From Symbiodinium natans (lineage: Eukaryota; Sar; Dinophyceae; Suessiales; Symbiodiniaceae), in contig CAJNDS010001469.1 of assembly GCA_905221605.1 (NCBI GenBank), positions 618,501 through 682,500 of the forward strand: a stretch of 64,000 nucleotides of DNA, read 5' to 3'. Under the pieces are notes generated by a model. The model searched no databases and had not been told where the DNA came from. It saw nothing but the letters and a program-made list of their open reading frames with translations. The translations under genes were made by a program, and so were the position numbers. Positions 21,201 to 32,010 of this stretch are shown here, in pieces. Position 1 is the stretch's first letter. Every line of letters starts with the position of its first letter.

Positions 21201-24200
21201 GGTTTTTTAGGGTTCAGGGTTCAGGGTTAAGGATTCCTGACAAGTCTTACCTTTGAGCATGGCTATCAGTCTGATGACACGGAGGCTTCGCGAGCTCAAC
21301 TAAAATTAGGCTGCTGTCAGCAGCTGGGGGGGGCCGTTGTGGGCCCCTAAACCCTAAACCCAAAAGCACTTTGGGTTAGGAGCGTGCGTTTGTGCATGGG
21401 AGATCTGCCAGTCGCGCATCAAGTCAGCCAGAACTGAGGATATTTGTTGTCGTGCAGCCTCACGGCCAAATTCCTTTGATGGCGTTGGTTCGATTTTTGT
21501 GGGTTCGCTTCGGACCTTGTATGTGAAGAGAGCACTGACATCCATAAAAACACGTTCCTCACTAGCCGTGCTGTATCACAGCACTCAGCTGCCTGATGGC
21601 AGTTTACCACAATCCCCTTAAGAATCCACCAAAAAGGTTTAAACAAAAAATCAAGAACATCTTCCGCATACAAGATAGGGAAGGATTTGCTGCAGGAACC
21701 CCCAACATTAAAGCCAAAGAGAACAGAACAAATCCCTTAAAGGCCGTTGCAGCTGCAGTATGTTGTTTTTGTTGGGGTGTTCTCCCTTATACAAGCAGCT
21801 CGTTATGAACAGGGATTATATGGACTCCCTAAACACTACACCCTAAGCCCTAAACCCCTGTTAGTCCAAGGGGGGCACATCCCAAGCGTTTTTCTGTATT
21901 TTGTTTAGATCTCCGGCAGCCGATCTTCCACCTTGACAAAAATTTCAAAAAGGAGCCCCAGACGGCTCATTTCTACAGCGTGAGGGTTTGGGTTGGGGTT
22001 TAGGGCTTAGGATTTCGGGTTTCAGGTTTAGGGCCATGGGTTGTAGAAAGTAAGGAGTATCGTCGTGGCGGGCACACATTGCCAATGTTAAGGTTCATGT
22101 TAGGGTTTAGGGTCTCGGGCGTTGGGTTTATAAGCGGTATATCTGCATATCAGGGGCCTCCTTTTTGAGCGCCCATACTACGGGGCCATGCAACTATCCT
22201 GAGTGGTTTAGGCTTTTTTCTCAGTCCCTAAACCCTAAACCCTAAAGCTCTCATCGGCCAGGCGTCACGGCAGCGCAGTTCTTGGTAACACTCCAGATTG
22301 CACGGAGATGGATCTATGGCACGCCCGATGCTCAGCACTTCCGATCCCTAAACTAGGGTTTAGGGTTTAGGGTTTAGGGTTTAGGGTTGGGGGTTTGGGG
22401 TTTGGGGTTTAGGGTTTGGGGTTTAGGGGTTTAGGTGTTTAGGGGTGTAGGGTTTAGGGACGCTCACCCAAGCCTGGATGCAAAAAAAGGGTTTAGGGAC
22501 GGGAATCATCCCTCTATTGCCCTTATAAGGAAGAATGTTTTTTTTATTTCCCTGGGTTCTTAAGCAACTAAACCCTAAACCCTAAACCCTAAACCCTAAA
22601 TTTGTAGTGAATCGGAGCTTCAGCAGAAGGCTCACCCAACTGGCCTGAATTCTTACCAGCCGTCATGGAAGCTCTTTTGACATAGTAAGTAGGGTTGGGA
22701 AGGTGCGTTATGGGGATTATGAGAGGGTTTCTATAGCAGTTCTAAGCAGACTTACCAAGTCAAAAGAGCCGCCAAGTAACCCAATGCCCGAAAGAGCGGC
22801 ACAGGTCTAGGAGCATCTTCATCCAGCTGGCCCTCTTCACGTTTCAGGAGCCGAGGGAGTACCCTAAACCATAAACCCTAAACCCTAAACCCTAAACCCA
22901 AAACCCTAAACCCTAAACCCCGTTTTATATTTTCCCTTATTGGGTCCAAGAAGATCCCTAAACCCTAAACCCTAAACTCTAACCCTAAACCCTAAACCCT
23001 AAACCCTAAACCCTAAACCCTAAACCCTAAACCCTAAACCCTAAACCCTAACCCTAAACCCCATTCAGGAATCCTAGAGTTTAGAAGCCCGTACCTTGAG
23101 CAGGCTACCGCTGGCTTGAATGTAGAACCAGACATGAACCAAACCGATGAACCCGCATCGTAGAACCTTAAAGCTCTAAACCCTGAGAGTTTACTAAGGA
23201 TCCCTATGTAATTTGAGGTATATTCCCCTGAACCCTAAACCCAAACCCATAGATTCCTGATTTAATGGGTGCTTTGGGCCCTTTGGGTACCATGCGAGAT
23301 TGGGTCTGAACTTGTAGTTTTTGTTTACGGTTTAGCATTTAGGGTTCACGGTTTAGGCGTTAAGGTTTGGCATATTTCTCATGGAGAAGCGGACTTGTGT
23401 GGAAATGTAGGGAAGGTAATTCGACATCCGGTGTCCTGAGTTCGCTGGAGAAGCGGACTTGTGTGGAAATGTAGGGAAGGTAATTCGACATCCGGTGTCC
23501 TGAGTTCGCTGAGGGGATGGTTTCCATCGCAAGCCTTCAAGGAATTGGGGTTCAGGGGTGCCTGTTGGGATTCTTCACCGCATTTTCCAAAGAAGAGCCC
23601 AACACCCGTAAATTAAGGAATATGCCTGAACTTATAAAACAGGCATCCTTGATGAATACTTTACAGGAATATTCCTAAACCCTAAACCATTTTCCGAGTA
23701 GGCAATTCTCCGATAACGTCCGTCAGGCATCCCTTCAGGCTTATTGCGCATACAGTCTATCGGAAGACTGAAGATAGTCATGCGAGGCTGCTAGGCAGAA
23801 ACTCTAAACCCTAAACTCTAAAACCTAAACCCTAAACCCTAACCCTTAACAAAGGGGTATTGGGCTCTTTTTGGGGTTGATGGATGCATTGCGGACACTC
23901 CTCTCGCCTGAAGGAGATATTGCTCGCAGCAACTGCCGCTTCCATGGTTTCAGTACCTGGCCTGAACCTGTTGAGGGTTTAGGGTTTAGAGTTTAGAGTT
24001 TAGGGTTTAGGGTTTACTAAACCTGCATCTGTTGTGCCTGCCACAGGAGGTCTTTGAGCTTACGTTCCGGGATGCCCAATAGTATGGGCAACCTCAGCAT
24101 TGCAGTTCAACTGCTCAAAGCCTGTCCAACTTCGCACCTGTTCCCGATTTCATGGGAATCTCTGAAAAAACCGTGCGAGAGGCCGAGAGGCACGGGTGCT

Positions 24201-24352
24201 CCCCCCCGCTCATCTCCGCATATGCCATAAGAAAGTCCTTCAAAGCATTTAGACCACGCTCCCCCACGTTTTGCAGTAGGGCGCTTTGCTGGCTTGAAAG
24301 CGACATCCTACAGCTCCGAGCCGTAGATCCTGAGATGATTCAAGCCCACTAA
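18221..24352 (+). CDS. Gene 2: multi-exon protein(s), product unknown
   Basis: Proposed exons: 18221-18290, 18751-18797, 18860-18962, 19587-19669, 19838-19871, 20824-21018, 21146-21187, 21380-21518, 21603-21808, then 22262-22346, 22811-22858, 23914-23959, 24047-24070 and 24098-24352. Phases agree from 18221 to 21808 and from 22811 to the stop at 24350. A TGA at 21806 means there may be two genes. The ATG at 18222 sits one base after a ctgcag acceptor, as expected for a trans-spliced leader site in dinoflagellates; this is an inference. No domain is recognised. Confidence 0.5.
18751..18962 (+). CDS. Gene 2 exons 18751-18797 and 18860-18962
   Basis: QMLRKQNNEAAQMNR continues the coiled-coil-like segment of the previous exon in phase 0. 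The second exon reads DRLDPAISTAPAPPRIELAT and ends GAEVARKS. Phase 2 is matched at the junction; the donor is gtaatt. Confidence 0.55.
19587..19669 (+). CDS. Gene 2 exon
   Basis: AVASLGWGPRLVERLFTDRS then ETWLHSL, from a gggaag acceptor with AG|G to a gtgctg donor. A long TTTAGGG array precedes it. Confidence 0.6.
19838..19871 (+). CDS. Gene 2 exon
   Basis: By phase 2 it reads DGPGCSRSELK from a cgacag acceptor to a gtcctc donor. A frame giving MARAARGVSSR is also open. Confidence 0.45.
20824..21018 (+). CDS. Gene 2 exon, 65 codons
   Basis: The best single exon of this gene. A pyrimidine-rich ttttcag acceptor, 65 open codons in phase 0 (DNLRVPDHVSASDRECLACK, then a hydrophobic LLLWGVALASCGCF), and a CTGCAG|gtatcc donor. 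Cys residues are spaced as C-x2-C, C-x-C and C-x2-C, which might bind metal, but no family is recognised. Confidence 0.7.
21146..21187 (+). CDS. Gene 2 exon
   Basis: 14 codons (VFSLSLDLIALPNR) after a gatcag acceptor, with a gtttag donor that is itself the start of a TTTAGGG tract. Phase 0 to phase 0. Confidence 0.5.
21380..21518 (+). CDS. Gene 2 exon
   Basis: ERAFVHGRSASRASSQPELR then IFVVVQPHGQIPLMALVRFL, from a ggttag acceptor with AG|G to a gtatgt donor in phase 1. Without splicing the frame closes at a TGA (21524). Confidence 0.6.
21603..21808 (+). CDS. Gene 2 exon, basic region, possible end
   Basis: Phase 1 entry opens YHNPLKNPPKRFKQKIKNIF, a Lys/Arg-rich stretch that could be a nuclear localisation signal, and runs to a TGA at 21806. 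A second frame from 21753 (LQYVVFVGVFSLIQAARYEQ) is also open. Unusually AT-rich for the region. Confidence 0.5.
22262..22346 (+). CDS. Candidate exon
   Basis: Phase 1 frame VTAAQFLVTLQIARRWIYGT, with CCCTAAA upstream and a TTTAGGG array shortly downstream. A second frame (RHGSAVLGNTPDCTEMDLWH) is also open. The donor is unclear. Confidence 0.45.
22671..22769. mobile_element. Family-N inverted-repeat element
   Basis: Ends GCTCTTTTGACATAGTAAGT / ACTTACCAAGTCAAAAGAGC. Related copies start at 26241 (right end lost) and 28004-28128 (with CCCTAAA repeats inside). Confidence 0.7.
22811..22858 (+). CDS. Gene 2 region exon
   Basis: SIFIQLALFTFQEPR from a tctag acceptor to a gtaccc donor, phase 2 to phase 2. 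Confidence 0.5.
23383..23510. repeat. Perfect 64-bp tandem duplication
   Basis: Two copies of a 64-bp unit starting GGAGAAGCGGACTTGTGTGG, identical as far as read. Confidence 0.95.
23914..23959 (+). CDS. Gene 2 region exon
   Basis: By phase it reads RYCSQQLPLPWFQYL to a GC donor (gcctga). The alternative frame EILLAATAASMVSVPGLNLL is also open. Confidence 0.45.
24047..24352 (+). CDS. Gene 2 last exons 24047-24070 and 24098-24352
   Basis: EVFELTFR is followed by a 27-nt piece with family-B ends (24071-24097), then 84 open codons (FMGISEKTVREAERHGCSPP; ESDILQLRAVDPEMIQAH) and a TAA. The opposite strand is also open here (LNALKDFLMAYAEMSGGEHP), so the strand is not certain. The + strand is chosen because all other exons use it. 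Confidence 0.45.
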
Positions 24353-25311
24353 GGACTCGTCGCCGCACTTGTATTACATGAGCACGGCTTTGCCATGGCC
24401 GCTCGTCTGAAACCCCCGAAAAATGAATACATTCTTCCTTGCAGGGGTTATTCAGGGATTAATATCTTGTAATTTTATGGGGTGTTCTGAAGCACATGAC
24501 AGTACAGGCCTCAAAATATCAGCTCTACAGTGAGCTACTCCTGCTCCCTGGGTGATCAGAACTAGTGAGAGGTTAGCGTTCACTGCGTGATGCAGCTCCA
24601 GCAAGAGCAACTTTAGGGCACAGGACAGGGGTGTTCGACATTGCTGAGTTTATGAGGGAACCCTAAACCCGAAACCACAGACCCCACAAATCCCAAACCC
24701 TAAAACCGAAACCACAAACCCTAAACCCACAGCCCTTCTTCGAACATCGCTAGACATGCAGCAGGCTCTGGGAGGTTCATGCTACTTCTTAGCCCAAGTC
24801 TAACTGCACTTACAGCCCACTTATAAGCCCCTTGAGTGCCCTAAACCCTAAACCCTAAACATGGTTACAATTGGGTTGTAAGGACAGTTTTTATTGGGTT
24901 GATAAGTACCATGAACCCTCCCAGCAGCAGTGCTGAGCTGCAGCAGGGTTTAGGGTTTAGGGCTTAGGTTTAAGTTTAGGGTTTAGGGTTTAGGGTTTAG
25001 TGTTTAGGGTTTAGGGTTTAGGGTTTAGGGTTGCCATGTAGGCACTGCCCAAGGCTCCCCAAAAACTCCGATGTGCAACGATCAGTAGCAAGATTATTTC
25101 AATATGAAGAATATTGTAGTTACGTGATCTATGATAGCAAGAATAAAATAACACCAATATGCCAACAATAAGAATACGAACAATCATACTAATAGATTGT
25201 ACAACAATTGAAGATTAATCTGTTTCCATCATAACGTACCGGGCGTGTGCATGAGTCATGTGACGATGTACGTCCGGTATTCGGGAAACCCTAAACCCTA
25301 AACCCTTGCAG

Positions 25312-25355
25312 AGAGGTTGAGACCGCTCGCCTTCCCAAAGAGCGCTCCATACGCA
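25312..25355 (+). CDS. Candidate exon
   Basis: Between a ttgcag acceptor and gtaggt donor, reading EVETARLPKERSIR or, in another frame, RLRPLAFPKSAPYA. No family recognised. Confidence 0.35.
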
Positions 25356-26161
25356 GTAGGTTTTCAACCGCAGATCATCTTCAGGATCCCTGCATATAAA
25401 CTCAGGTAAACTCCTTATTGAAGGGGTATACCCTTTTTATATAGGGATCCTTGCTATGATTTAGTCATTTTCCCGCAAATAAATGGGGATCGAGGCTCTT
25501 ATGTCTTAGGGTTACGTCCCGATCACCTTGAAAGACGAAGCCAGTGGCTCCAGGTAGTCCAAGGAAAGCCCAGAGCATTAGCGTTTAGGGTTTGGGGTTT
25601 GGGGGTTAGGGTTTAGGGTTTAATCCAACAAACATATTCCGGGTTTGGGAGTACTATACTTTAATGCTTTTTCTAGTTCTGGGTTCCTATTATAGCTTCT
25701 TATCCCTAGAAAGTACATATTTGTTCCCAGGGTCTACTCCAAAGTAGGCTATTCATATATGGATATGAGAAGTTCTCAGATTATGTGTGTACATATATAT
25801 ATATATATATTATTTCTATACGATTAAATTATGTTATTCTGTCTTTAAATTCACATGTTAGTCGATTGTTAGTTTATTAGACTCTTATGCTAGCATTATT
25901 TTTCTGATTTTAAATCATATCGCGATTATATTCAGGAAATGTCATATTTCTGATTCTACTAGTGTGCAAATATATGAGTATAGTATCATAGTACCTGTGT
26001 ATTCTCATAGGCTCCCCTACCCCGGTCCCCCCCCCCCCCCCCCCGCCCCCCATTAAGGCTATTTAGGGATAATTAAGCCTAATTGAGGTTTTTTTATGGA
26101 GGGAACCTAGGGGGGTAGTATAGAGGGGGGTTGTAGGGGAAACCCATGGTGTTATCTGCAG

Positions 26162-26240
26162 GCTCTTTCTTTTCGCCGTTCTCGGCCACATGCAGATAGG
26201 TTGGCTCTTGGCAGTGGACGCTTGCCTGCACTGCTTTGAA
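26162..26240 (+). CDS. Candidate exon, hydrophobic segment
   Basis: After ctgcag, LFLFAVLGHMQIGWLLAVDA then CLHCFE, a stretch that could be a membrane helix. It ends at a GC donor, the first bases of a family-N element (GCTCTTTTGACTTAG). Confidence 0.5.
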
Positions 26241-26912
26241 GCTCTTTTGACTTAGGGAGTAGGGTGTAGGGTATATAAGAGAGTTTCTTGGGGACACTAG
26301 TAGATGTACTAGCTTCCAAGTAACCCCCCCCCCCCTCCCCTCCGCCTCTGCTTTTGAGGTTTGTAGCTTGAGGATTTGTGTGTCATGTGGACGCAGAACT
26401 TTTGGAGCCCTTCCCCAACCAGGATGCCCAGTGGTGCCCTCATGCCCTCTTTTGTTTTGGGAGGGGGTTAGGTTCCCTTGCAAACCCCTCACAACAAAAG
26501 GGTGCCCTCCGCATACCCTTTCAGGCCATTCGCGACCGATACCCAGGATCATATTAAGCTATGATGCTCAGTAGTGCCCTTATCCCCTTTTTTGGGTGGG
26601 TTTAGGTTCCCTTCTAAACACCTGTAAGCAGAAAAGGGCACCCTTTTTTCATCCTAGGTTACTGGGCACCCTAGTAAGCCAAGGTGTGTCCCGTGCACTT
26701 CGGCTGCTGGCTGGCGTTCCACTCTGCCTTTCGGCTGCTTTTGGCAAGCATCCTCGGGTTCCCTTGCTCCCCTATACCCTAACTTACTTAGCCAATAGTT
26801 AAACTTTTTTTGGGTTTCCGTATTTAGTAGGAATAATGAAGTTTTTTTTTTTTTTTACCTTGGTTATTGGAGAAGAAAGCTAATCCCTGAACCCTGCGGG
26901 ACATGTCTCCGA

Positions 26913-26990
26913 CAGAAGTCAACCCGGCAGACAGAATCCTCAAGAGACCTTACACCCTTCACCCCAGCAATTTCATCTTTAGGCAGCACC
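26913..26990 (+). CDS. Candidate exon
   Basis: VNPADRILKRPYTLHPSNFI is open through this stretch; a second frame is open too. The acceptor is ccgacag. The 3' end is unclear because a family-C half element follows. Confidence 0.35.
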
Positions 26991-27139
26991 CGAAAAGCCT
27001 TCTGTACCCCTTAGCTAAGGAATCGGATTTTCCATTAAGGGATCCCAAATATGAACATTTAAGGTGTACTCCTTAATGAAGGGCATAAAAAAGGGCTAAA
27101 CCCTAAACCCTGAGCACTTAGTTGAACTTCCCACTCAAG

Positions 27140-27199
27140 GCTTGCACGGGTCTCTCTGCGCACTGCGTGGCCCTGGGCATCATCCAATGTGCAGGCGCG
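27140..27199 (+). CDS. Candidate exon
   Basis: 20 codons, ACTGLSAHCVALGIIQCAGA, between a ctcaag acceptor with AG|G and a gtttgg donor at the start of a TTTAGGG tract. Phase 0 at both ends. Confidence 0.55.
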
Positions 27200-27458
27200 G
27201 TTTGGGGTTTAGGGTTTAGGGTCTAGGGTTGCCTGGAACCTGTACCCCCAGGGTGTCCCCACACCCCTTTTCTTTCAGCAGCGTAACGCCATGCCTGAAA
27301 ATCATATTTAGGTCAGTCCCTATGTCAGAGATGCTCTTAAACTAAGGGGCAAAACCTGATAGCCACTAACCCGAATGCCGACACACGTCAGGTAGACGGC
27401 GAAGTAAAGAGACGCGGTGCACGACACGAGATCCAACGTAGAGTATCTTATCCTTCTC

Positions 27459-27498
27459 TCTCTTATACCTCTCTCGCTCTCTCTCTTTCATCTCTCTC

Positions 27499-27529
<31 letters not shown>

Positions 27530-27728
27530 TAGCGCTCTTTCGTGTCTCTCTCTATGTCTGGCTTGGCTCTTTCTCAGCTTTCGCTCGTAGCTCACATTTG
27601 TTCTTAACGAGGGGGGTTAATTGTTTGTTGGGGCCCGATTTCGCTTGAACCCTAAACCCTGAAGTCCTAGAGAGGGGGCAGAGGGAGTGGGAGATAGAAA
27701 GGGGCAGAGAGAGAGAGAGAGAGGGAGG
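27459..27728. repeat. CT tract and GA tract in inverted arrangement
   Basis: CT repeats at 27459-27530 and GA repeats at about 27703-27728, separated by about 170 bp. They could pair in RNA. No exon found between them. Confidence 0.75.
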
Positions 27729-28185
27729 AAGCTAAGCAAAGATTCCCTCAGTACTAAACCCCAAAGCCGAGAAGCGAGAGCGATCTGCTGGTGACTGGGA
27801 CCAGTCGCCCCTAAAGCCTAAAACCCTAAGAACAAAAGACTGCGATCAGCTGCAGCCCCTCAACGCCTTTTCTCTGAGCCCTACTTAAGCCTTATACAAA
27901 CCCTCCGACCCCCCCCCCCCCGCCCCACCCCATAATTCTCAAACATATCGTAATGACCTCATGAACGTGCCTTACCAGCCAGGGATTGCTTGGAAGCTCT
28001 TGTGACTCAGTAAGTCTATTCAGTATCCCCTCTTGTAATCCCCATAACCCCAACCCTAATTACCCCTAAACCCTAAACGCTAAACCTTAAACCCTAAACC
28101 CTACTACGTCAAAAGGGCTTCCACCTACCAGCCTGGAGATCGCCTGTTGCCTGTCCAACAGGTGCCGTCGTCACGCACCTTGCCA

Positions 28186-28217
28186 TGGAAGACGGCGAGC
28201 TCGAGCGCCGCGGCGAG
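28186..28217 (+). CDS. Candidate exon
   Basis: GC-rich stretch after a caacag acceptor. The frame THLAMEDGELERRGE is open into the following TTTAGGG tract; two other frames are open as well. Confidence 0.3.
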
Positions 28218-28615
28218 GGTTTAGAGTTTAGGGTTTAGGGCTTAGGGCTTTGGGTGCAGGGTTTACGGCCGCAGCCCGGTGCTTAAAAAGGGGGGGGGGG
28301 GGGGTCATTTCGTCCAAACGGACCCTATCGAAAGCCCCATGCTCGTAGCTAGGTGGGCTGCTCTAAACCGCCCATACCCCAAACCCTAAATCCTAAATCC
28401 TAAACCCTAAACCCTAAACCCTAAGCCTACCTGCAGGCTCTAGGGGTCGTTCCTTGTTTGCGGTTCGTTGCAAGTTATCAGTCATACGGCGCTTGATTAG
28501 GAGCCTTTAGGCAAACCCTCAACCTTAAGCCCTAAACCTAAACCCTAAACCCGAAAGCCTAAACCCGAAACCCTAAAACCCTATAAACCCTATAAACCCT
28601 AAAACGGCCGCTGAG

Positions 28616-28702
28616 GTACTTCCGGGCCCTGTCGGCCCTGGCAAGCGAGCAGCAGCACATGGAGTCGATGCACACGGCTTTTCGAGGCTGCTTCCGTTTC
28701 GG
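28616..28702 (+). CDS. Candidate exon
   Basis: YFRALSALASEQQHMESMHT then AFRGCFRF, with an AG|G acceptor preceded by CCCTAAA and a GT donor formed by the first TTTAGGG unit. Strong coding look. Confidence 0.6.
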
Positions 28703-29167
28703 GTTTAGGGCTTAGGGTTTAGGGTACGGGGTTTAGGGATAGAGTTTATGTGGTTTCTAGGGTTTATAGGGTGTAGGGCCGAACTCGTGTTTTTTGAAGG
28801 CGGGTCCAGCCCGACACTTTCAACCAGGGCCCAGGGTCTTTCTTCGCGGAGAGGGCTGAGGGGGGATGGGGTTCTCCGCTGCCATGCGGGCAGTGAGACC
28901 CTACTTGGAGGTTCATGGTACTTAGAATTAAACCAATCGTAACTGTACTTATGCCTGTACTTATAACCGTGTTAGGGTGCTTAAAAGGGGCTTGTAAGTG
29001 GGTTGTAAGTACAAGTTTCTTCGGTTAGTAAGTACCCTGAACCTTCAAGTAAACCCCGGTGAAAGTTGCGACTGCAGTGTAGGTAGATAAAGTTCATTTC
29101 AGGCCTTGGGGCATTAGAGCAATCATTCTTCAAGGTTCAGCCAGGGTTGAGGGCATGCATGCTTCGG

Positions 29168-29237
29168 CACCTCATGCGCAGGAAGCCTTGTGACTTGTTC
29201 GCCATTCGAGTGCTACCAAACTCTGAAACCTTTGGAG
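29168..29237 (+). CDS. Candidate exon
   Basis: LRHLMRRKPCDLFAIRVLPN followed by SETFG and a gtgcaa donor. The acceptor is not clear. Confidence 0.45.
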
Positions 29238-29749
29238 GTGCAAGGAGCACCGCAGATACATACCTGGGTTTAGGGTTTGGGATTTAGGGACAGTTTCCTA
29301 CATTGCGGCAAGCAAAGCTAGGTGACTTAGAAGAACTTCTCTCTGGCGAGTGAGTCCTTTAGCTCGTAGCTTGGGTCCTGCTTCTACGTACTTGTCAGGG
29401 ACCAAAGCCCCCAGCCCAGCCACCCCCCCTCCCACCCCCTTTCCCCTAAGGATCCATGTGCCTTTTTTTGTGTATACTCGGCCCTTAAAGCTACTTTATA
29501 GGCTCCCCTTTAAGGCCCAAGTATATACTAAAAAGGCACGTAGATCCTTATGGTTCGGCAATCTGACAATCCCTAGACCCTATTCTCCTGAAAAGTCTGT
29601 CACCTCTAAACCCGAAACCCTAAACCCTAAACCCGAAACCCTAAACCCTGAAGAGGCATGGTGTCCAGCCTTTTCGCTCCTTGGATCGGACCAGTCACCC
29701 TTAACCCTAAACCCTAAACCCTAAACCCTAAACCCTAAACCCTAAACAG

Positions 29750-29815
29750 CAATGTTGTTGTTGTTGAGGCTTCGTGTGCCGAACAGCATCTGAGCTTCGA
29801 GTCTTTCGTCCATGG
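29750..29815 (+). CDS. Candidate exon
   Basis: NVVVVEASCAEQHLSFESFV, directly after a CCCTAAACAG acceptor; a TTTAGGG tract follows about 35 bases downstream of the donor. Confidence 0.5.
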
Positions 29816-29893
29816 GTTCATGGTATCAACATGGTTAGACTATGGGGGTTTAGGGTTTAGGGTTTAGGGTCTAGGGTTTAGGGTTAGGGTTTC

Positions 29894-30092
29894 GGGGGTT
29901 TCCGAAATTAGGAGTACGTTATTGGGGTTCTTATCACAAGGGGATCCTACTATTTTGGGTTCTATTTCAGGTTTTCTCATGTTTTCGTGAACTCCCATAT
30001 GAAGGTTTGCGAAAATATGGGAAACCCTAATATCGACCCACAAACCCTTGTAGTAAGGACCCCAAGAAGGTACCCCTAATCTCGGAAACCCC
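29894..30092. mobile_element. Family-L inverted-repeat element
   Basis: GTTTCCGAAATTAGGAGTAC at the left and CCCCTAATCTCGGAAACCCC at the right, with GGGGTTC/GGACCCC inner repeats. Related pieces near 15950-16035, 18355-18430, 32765-32865 and 46585-46665. Confidence 0.6.
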
Positions 30093-30257
30093 CATATGAA
30101 AAGCCCCACCTGGGCGCCCAAAGTATGTAAATCAGTAGCCCAGAAACCCATACAAGGGGCCATGATTTTGCATACTTTGAAGTTTTTTGGAAGCCCTAAA
30201 CCCTAAACCCGACACCCTGCGGTTGGAATCCGAAGTCCCAGATACAAACTGAGATGG

Positions 30258-30357
30258 AAAGAGGCAACAGACTGCCCTGTTCCCTGGCATGGGCTCTCCG
30301 ACACGCGAAGCGGGTCTTCCGTTCAAAACTCTGACCTTCCCGTTCGATGACCAAGGC
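30258..30357 (+). CDS. Candidate exon
   Basis: The frame QQTALFPGMGSPTREAGLPF then KTLTFPFDDQG is open. Two other frames are partly open. Splice sites are uncertain. Confidence 0.4.
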
Positions 30358-30418
30358 CCCCAAAACCCCAAACCCTATACCCTATACCCTAGAAACCCTA
30401 AAGTCTCACATAGTCAAG

Positions 30419-30501
30419 GCGCCGGGACGACTGTCAGCGGACGTGCTAAGAGCGAATAGGAGGCAAGCGCGGCGGACCCCAGTCTATCCGATTCCATTGG
30501 C
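30419..30501 (+). CDS. Candidate exon
   Basis: APGRLSADVLRANRRQARRT then PVYPIPL, from a tcaag acceptor with AG|G to a gtctag donor. CCCTAAA precedes and TTTAGGG follows. Confidence 0.55.
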
Positions 30502-31051
30502 GTCTAGGGTTTAGGGTTCAGGGTTCAGAGTTTATGGCCTCAGTTCCAGTCTGAAAAAAAGGGTTTAGGGTTTAGGGTTTAGGGTTTAGGGTTTAGGGTC
30601 CCCTTCCCCGAAGAGCCCCATGCCGCTTATTTAAGGATTATACCTTCAGTCGTTGTAAGCAAGCAGGATGCCCCAGTAGGATCCTGTTTTTTCCCCTTTG
30701 TTGGGGGTTTAGGTTCCCTTCTAAACTCCTTCCAGCAAAAAAGGGCACCCGTTTTGATCCTAGGCTACCGGGCAACCTGGTTAAGGGTACATACATTCCT
30801 TAACTAAGGGGTATTATTTTAAGTTATTCCGTGCCAAGTATTTCCTTCTTCTATTTTGTTCTATTCTGCTCAACAAACCTACATTCACGAATCTACTGTT
30901 TAAATGCACAAGCCTGTATATATATATATATCGTATACTACAAATGATACCAACTCTTCTTAAATAGGTTTCAGGATCATTGCAGAGAGATACCCCATAA
31001 AGCTGTAGAGTCCGGTTAAACCCTAAACCCTTGTGGCGTGTCTTCGCCCAG

Positions 31052-31095
31052 GATGCCTCCTGTATCTGCTGCTCAGAGGAATCATTTCAGTCTTA
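31052..31095 (+). CDS. Candidate exon
   Basis: MPPVSAAQRNHFSLK between a cgcccag acceptor and a gtttag donor at the start of a TTTAGGG tract; CCCTAAA lies upstream. Confidence 0.45.
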
Positions 31096-31355
31096 AGGTT
31101 TAGGGTTTAGGGTTTAGGGTTTAGGTTTTAGGGTTAACCCTAGGGCGAGGCTTTACCAAATCGACAATTGAGGCACATCTCCCTTGTCTACAGGCATAAA
31201 GGTTCGTCTAGGTACCGGCGTCCCACAGCCTGGACTCCTTTTTCAGACTTTACTTTTAGGGTTTAGGGTTTAGGGTTTAGGGTTTAGGGTTTAGGGTTTA
31301 GGGTTTAGGGTTTAGGGTTTCCTGCGGCTGCCCGTGCGCAGTTTTCCTTCAGACA

Positions 31356-31447
31356 ACCAGAGTTGAAGTTGGAAGCCAAGCCACCCTTCAAATGCAACCC
31401 TCGAAAGACGCCCCCCCGAATTTGGAATAGCTTCCCACTGCTCTAAA
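31356..31447 (+). CDS. Candidate terminal exon
   Basis: After a cttcag acceptor, two frames are open to a stop: QPELKLEAKPPFKCNPRKTP to TAA, or VEVGSQATLQMQPSKDAPPN to TAG at about 31431. It could close a gene before the ATG candidate at 31856. Confidence 0.35.
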
Positions 31448-31855
31448 TCTTAATTCCGAAGCCCCCGTTTGCTGGTTCGCAGCGTGGTCGCGCGAAGTTG
31501 CTAGGGTGTTGACTGTGTCAGGCTGCTAAGTCCTGGAAGAATGACGAACCCTAAGTCAAGGGTTCTAGGATGTAGGATTTAGGGTGCAAGAGGGGTCCCT
31601 AGGGTTTTACGAGGCGCGGGGAACTAGGTTTGATCGACTGAGCTTCAAGCACTCTTTTGACCATGTTCTCGCTGGTTCTTTGCAGAGAGTTTTGGGAAGG
31701 GAAGTAGGGGATTGGCTGCAAGGGGATTGGCTGCCCCATGAATAAAGCTCCTTAGAGGTTTATAAAAGGGGAGATGAACCTTGTAGTCGTTGAAACCACG
31801 ACTTGGTCCTTGTTAAGGAACTTAAATTCAGTTCGACCCATTCAGTTTGACCAGA

Positions 31856-32010
31856 ATGTTTCAGCAGCAGAAGTTCCTTCAAGCAAGGGCCCAGACGAAG
31901 GTACTGAGGATGGGCAAGTCCATTGCTGGTCCCAGTCGGCTCCGCAGAACGCTGAGGCCGGAACGTCGCAAGATGTCTGCTGTTGTAGTCTCTGCCTTCA
32001 GTCAGCTCAA
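31856..32010 (+). CDS. Candidate first exon, basic N-terminus
   Basis: From an ATG: MFQQQKFLQARAQTKVLRMG then KSIAGPSRLRRTLRPERRKM. The upstream 200 bases lack telomere-like repeats, which would fit a 5' region. A second + frame, Ser/Glu-rich, and the opposite strand are also open, so this is uncertain. Confidence 0.35.

Noticed and set aside
26094-26552. 152-codon minus-strand frame
   Set aside because: It crosses a poly-C run, a family-N element and a family-B element; composition is not protein-like throughout, and the + strand holds a better exon at 26162.
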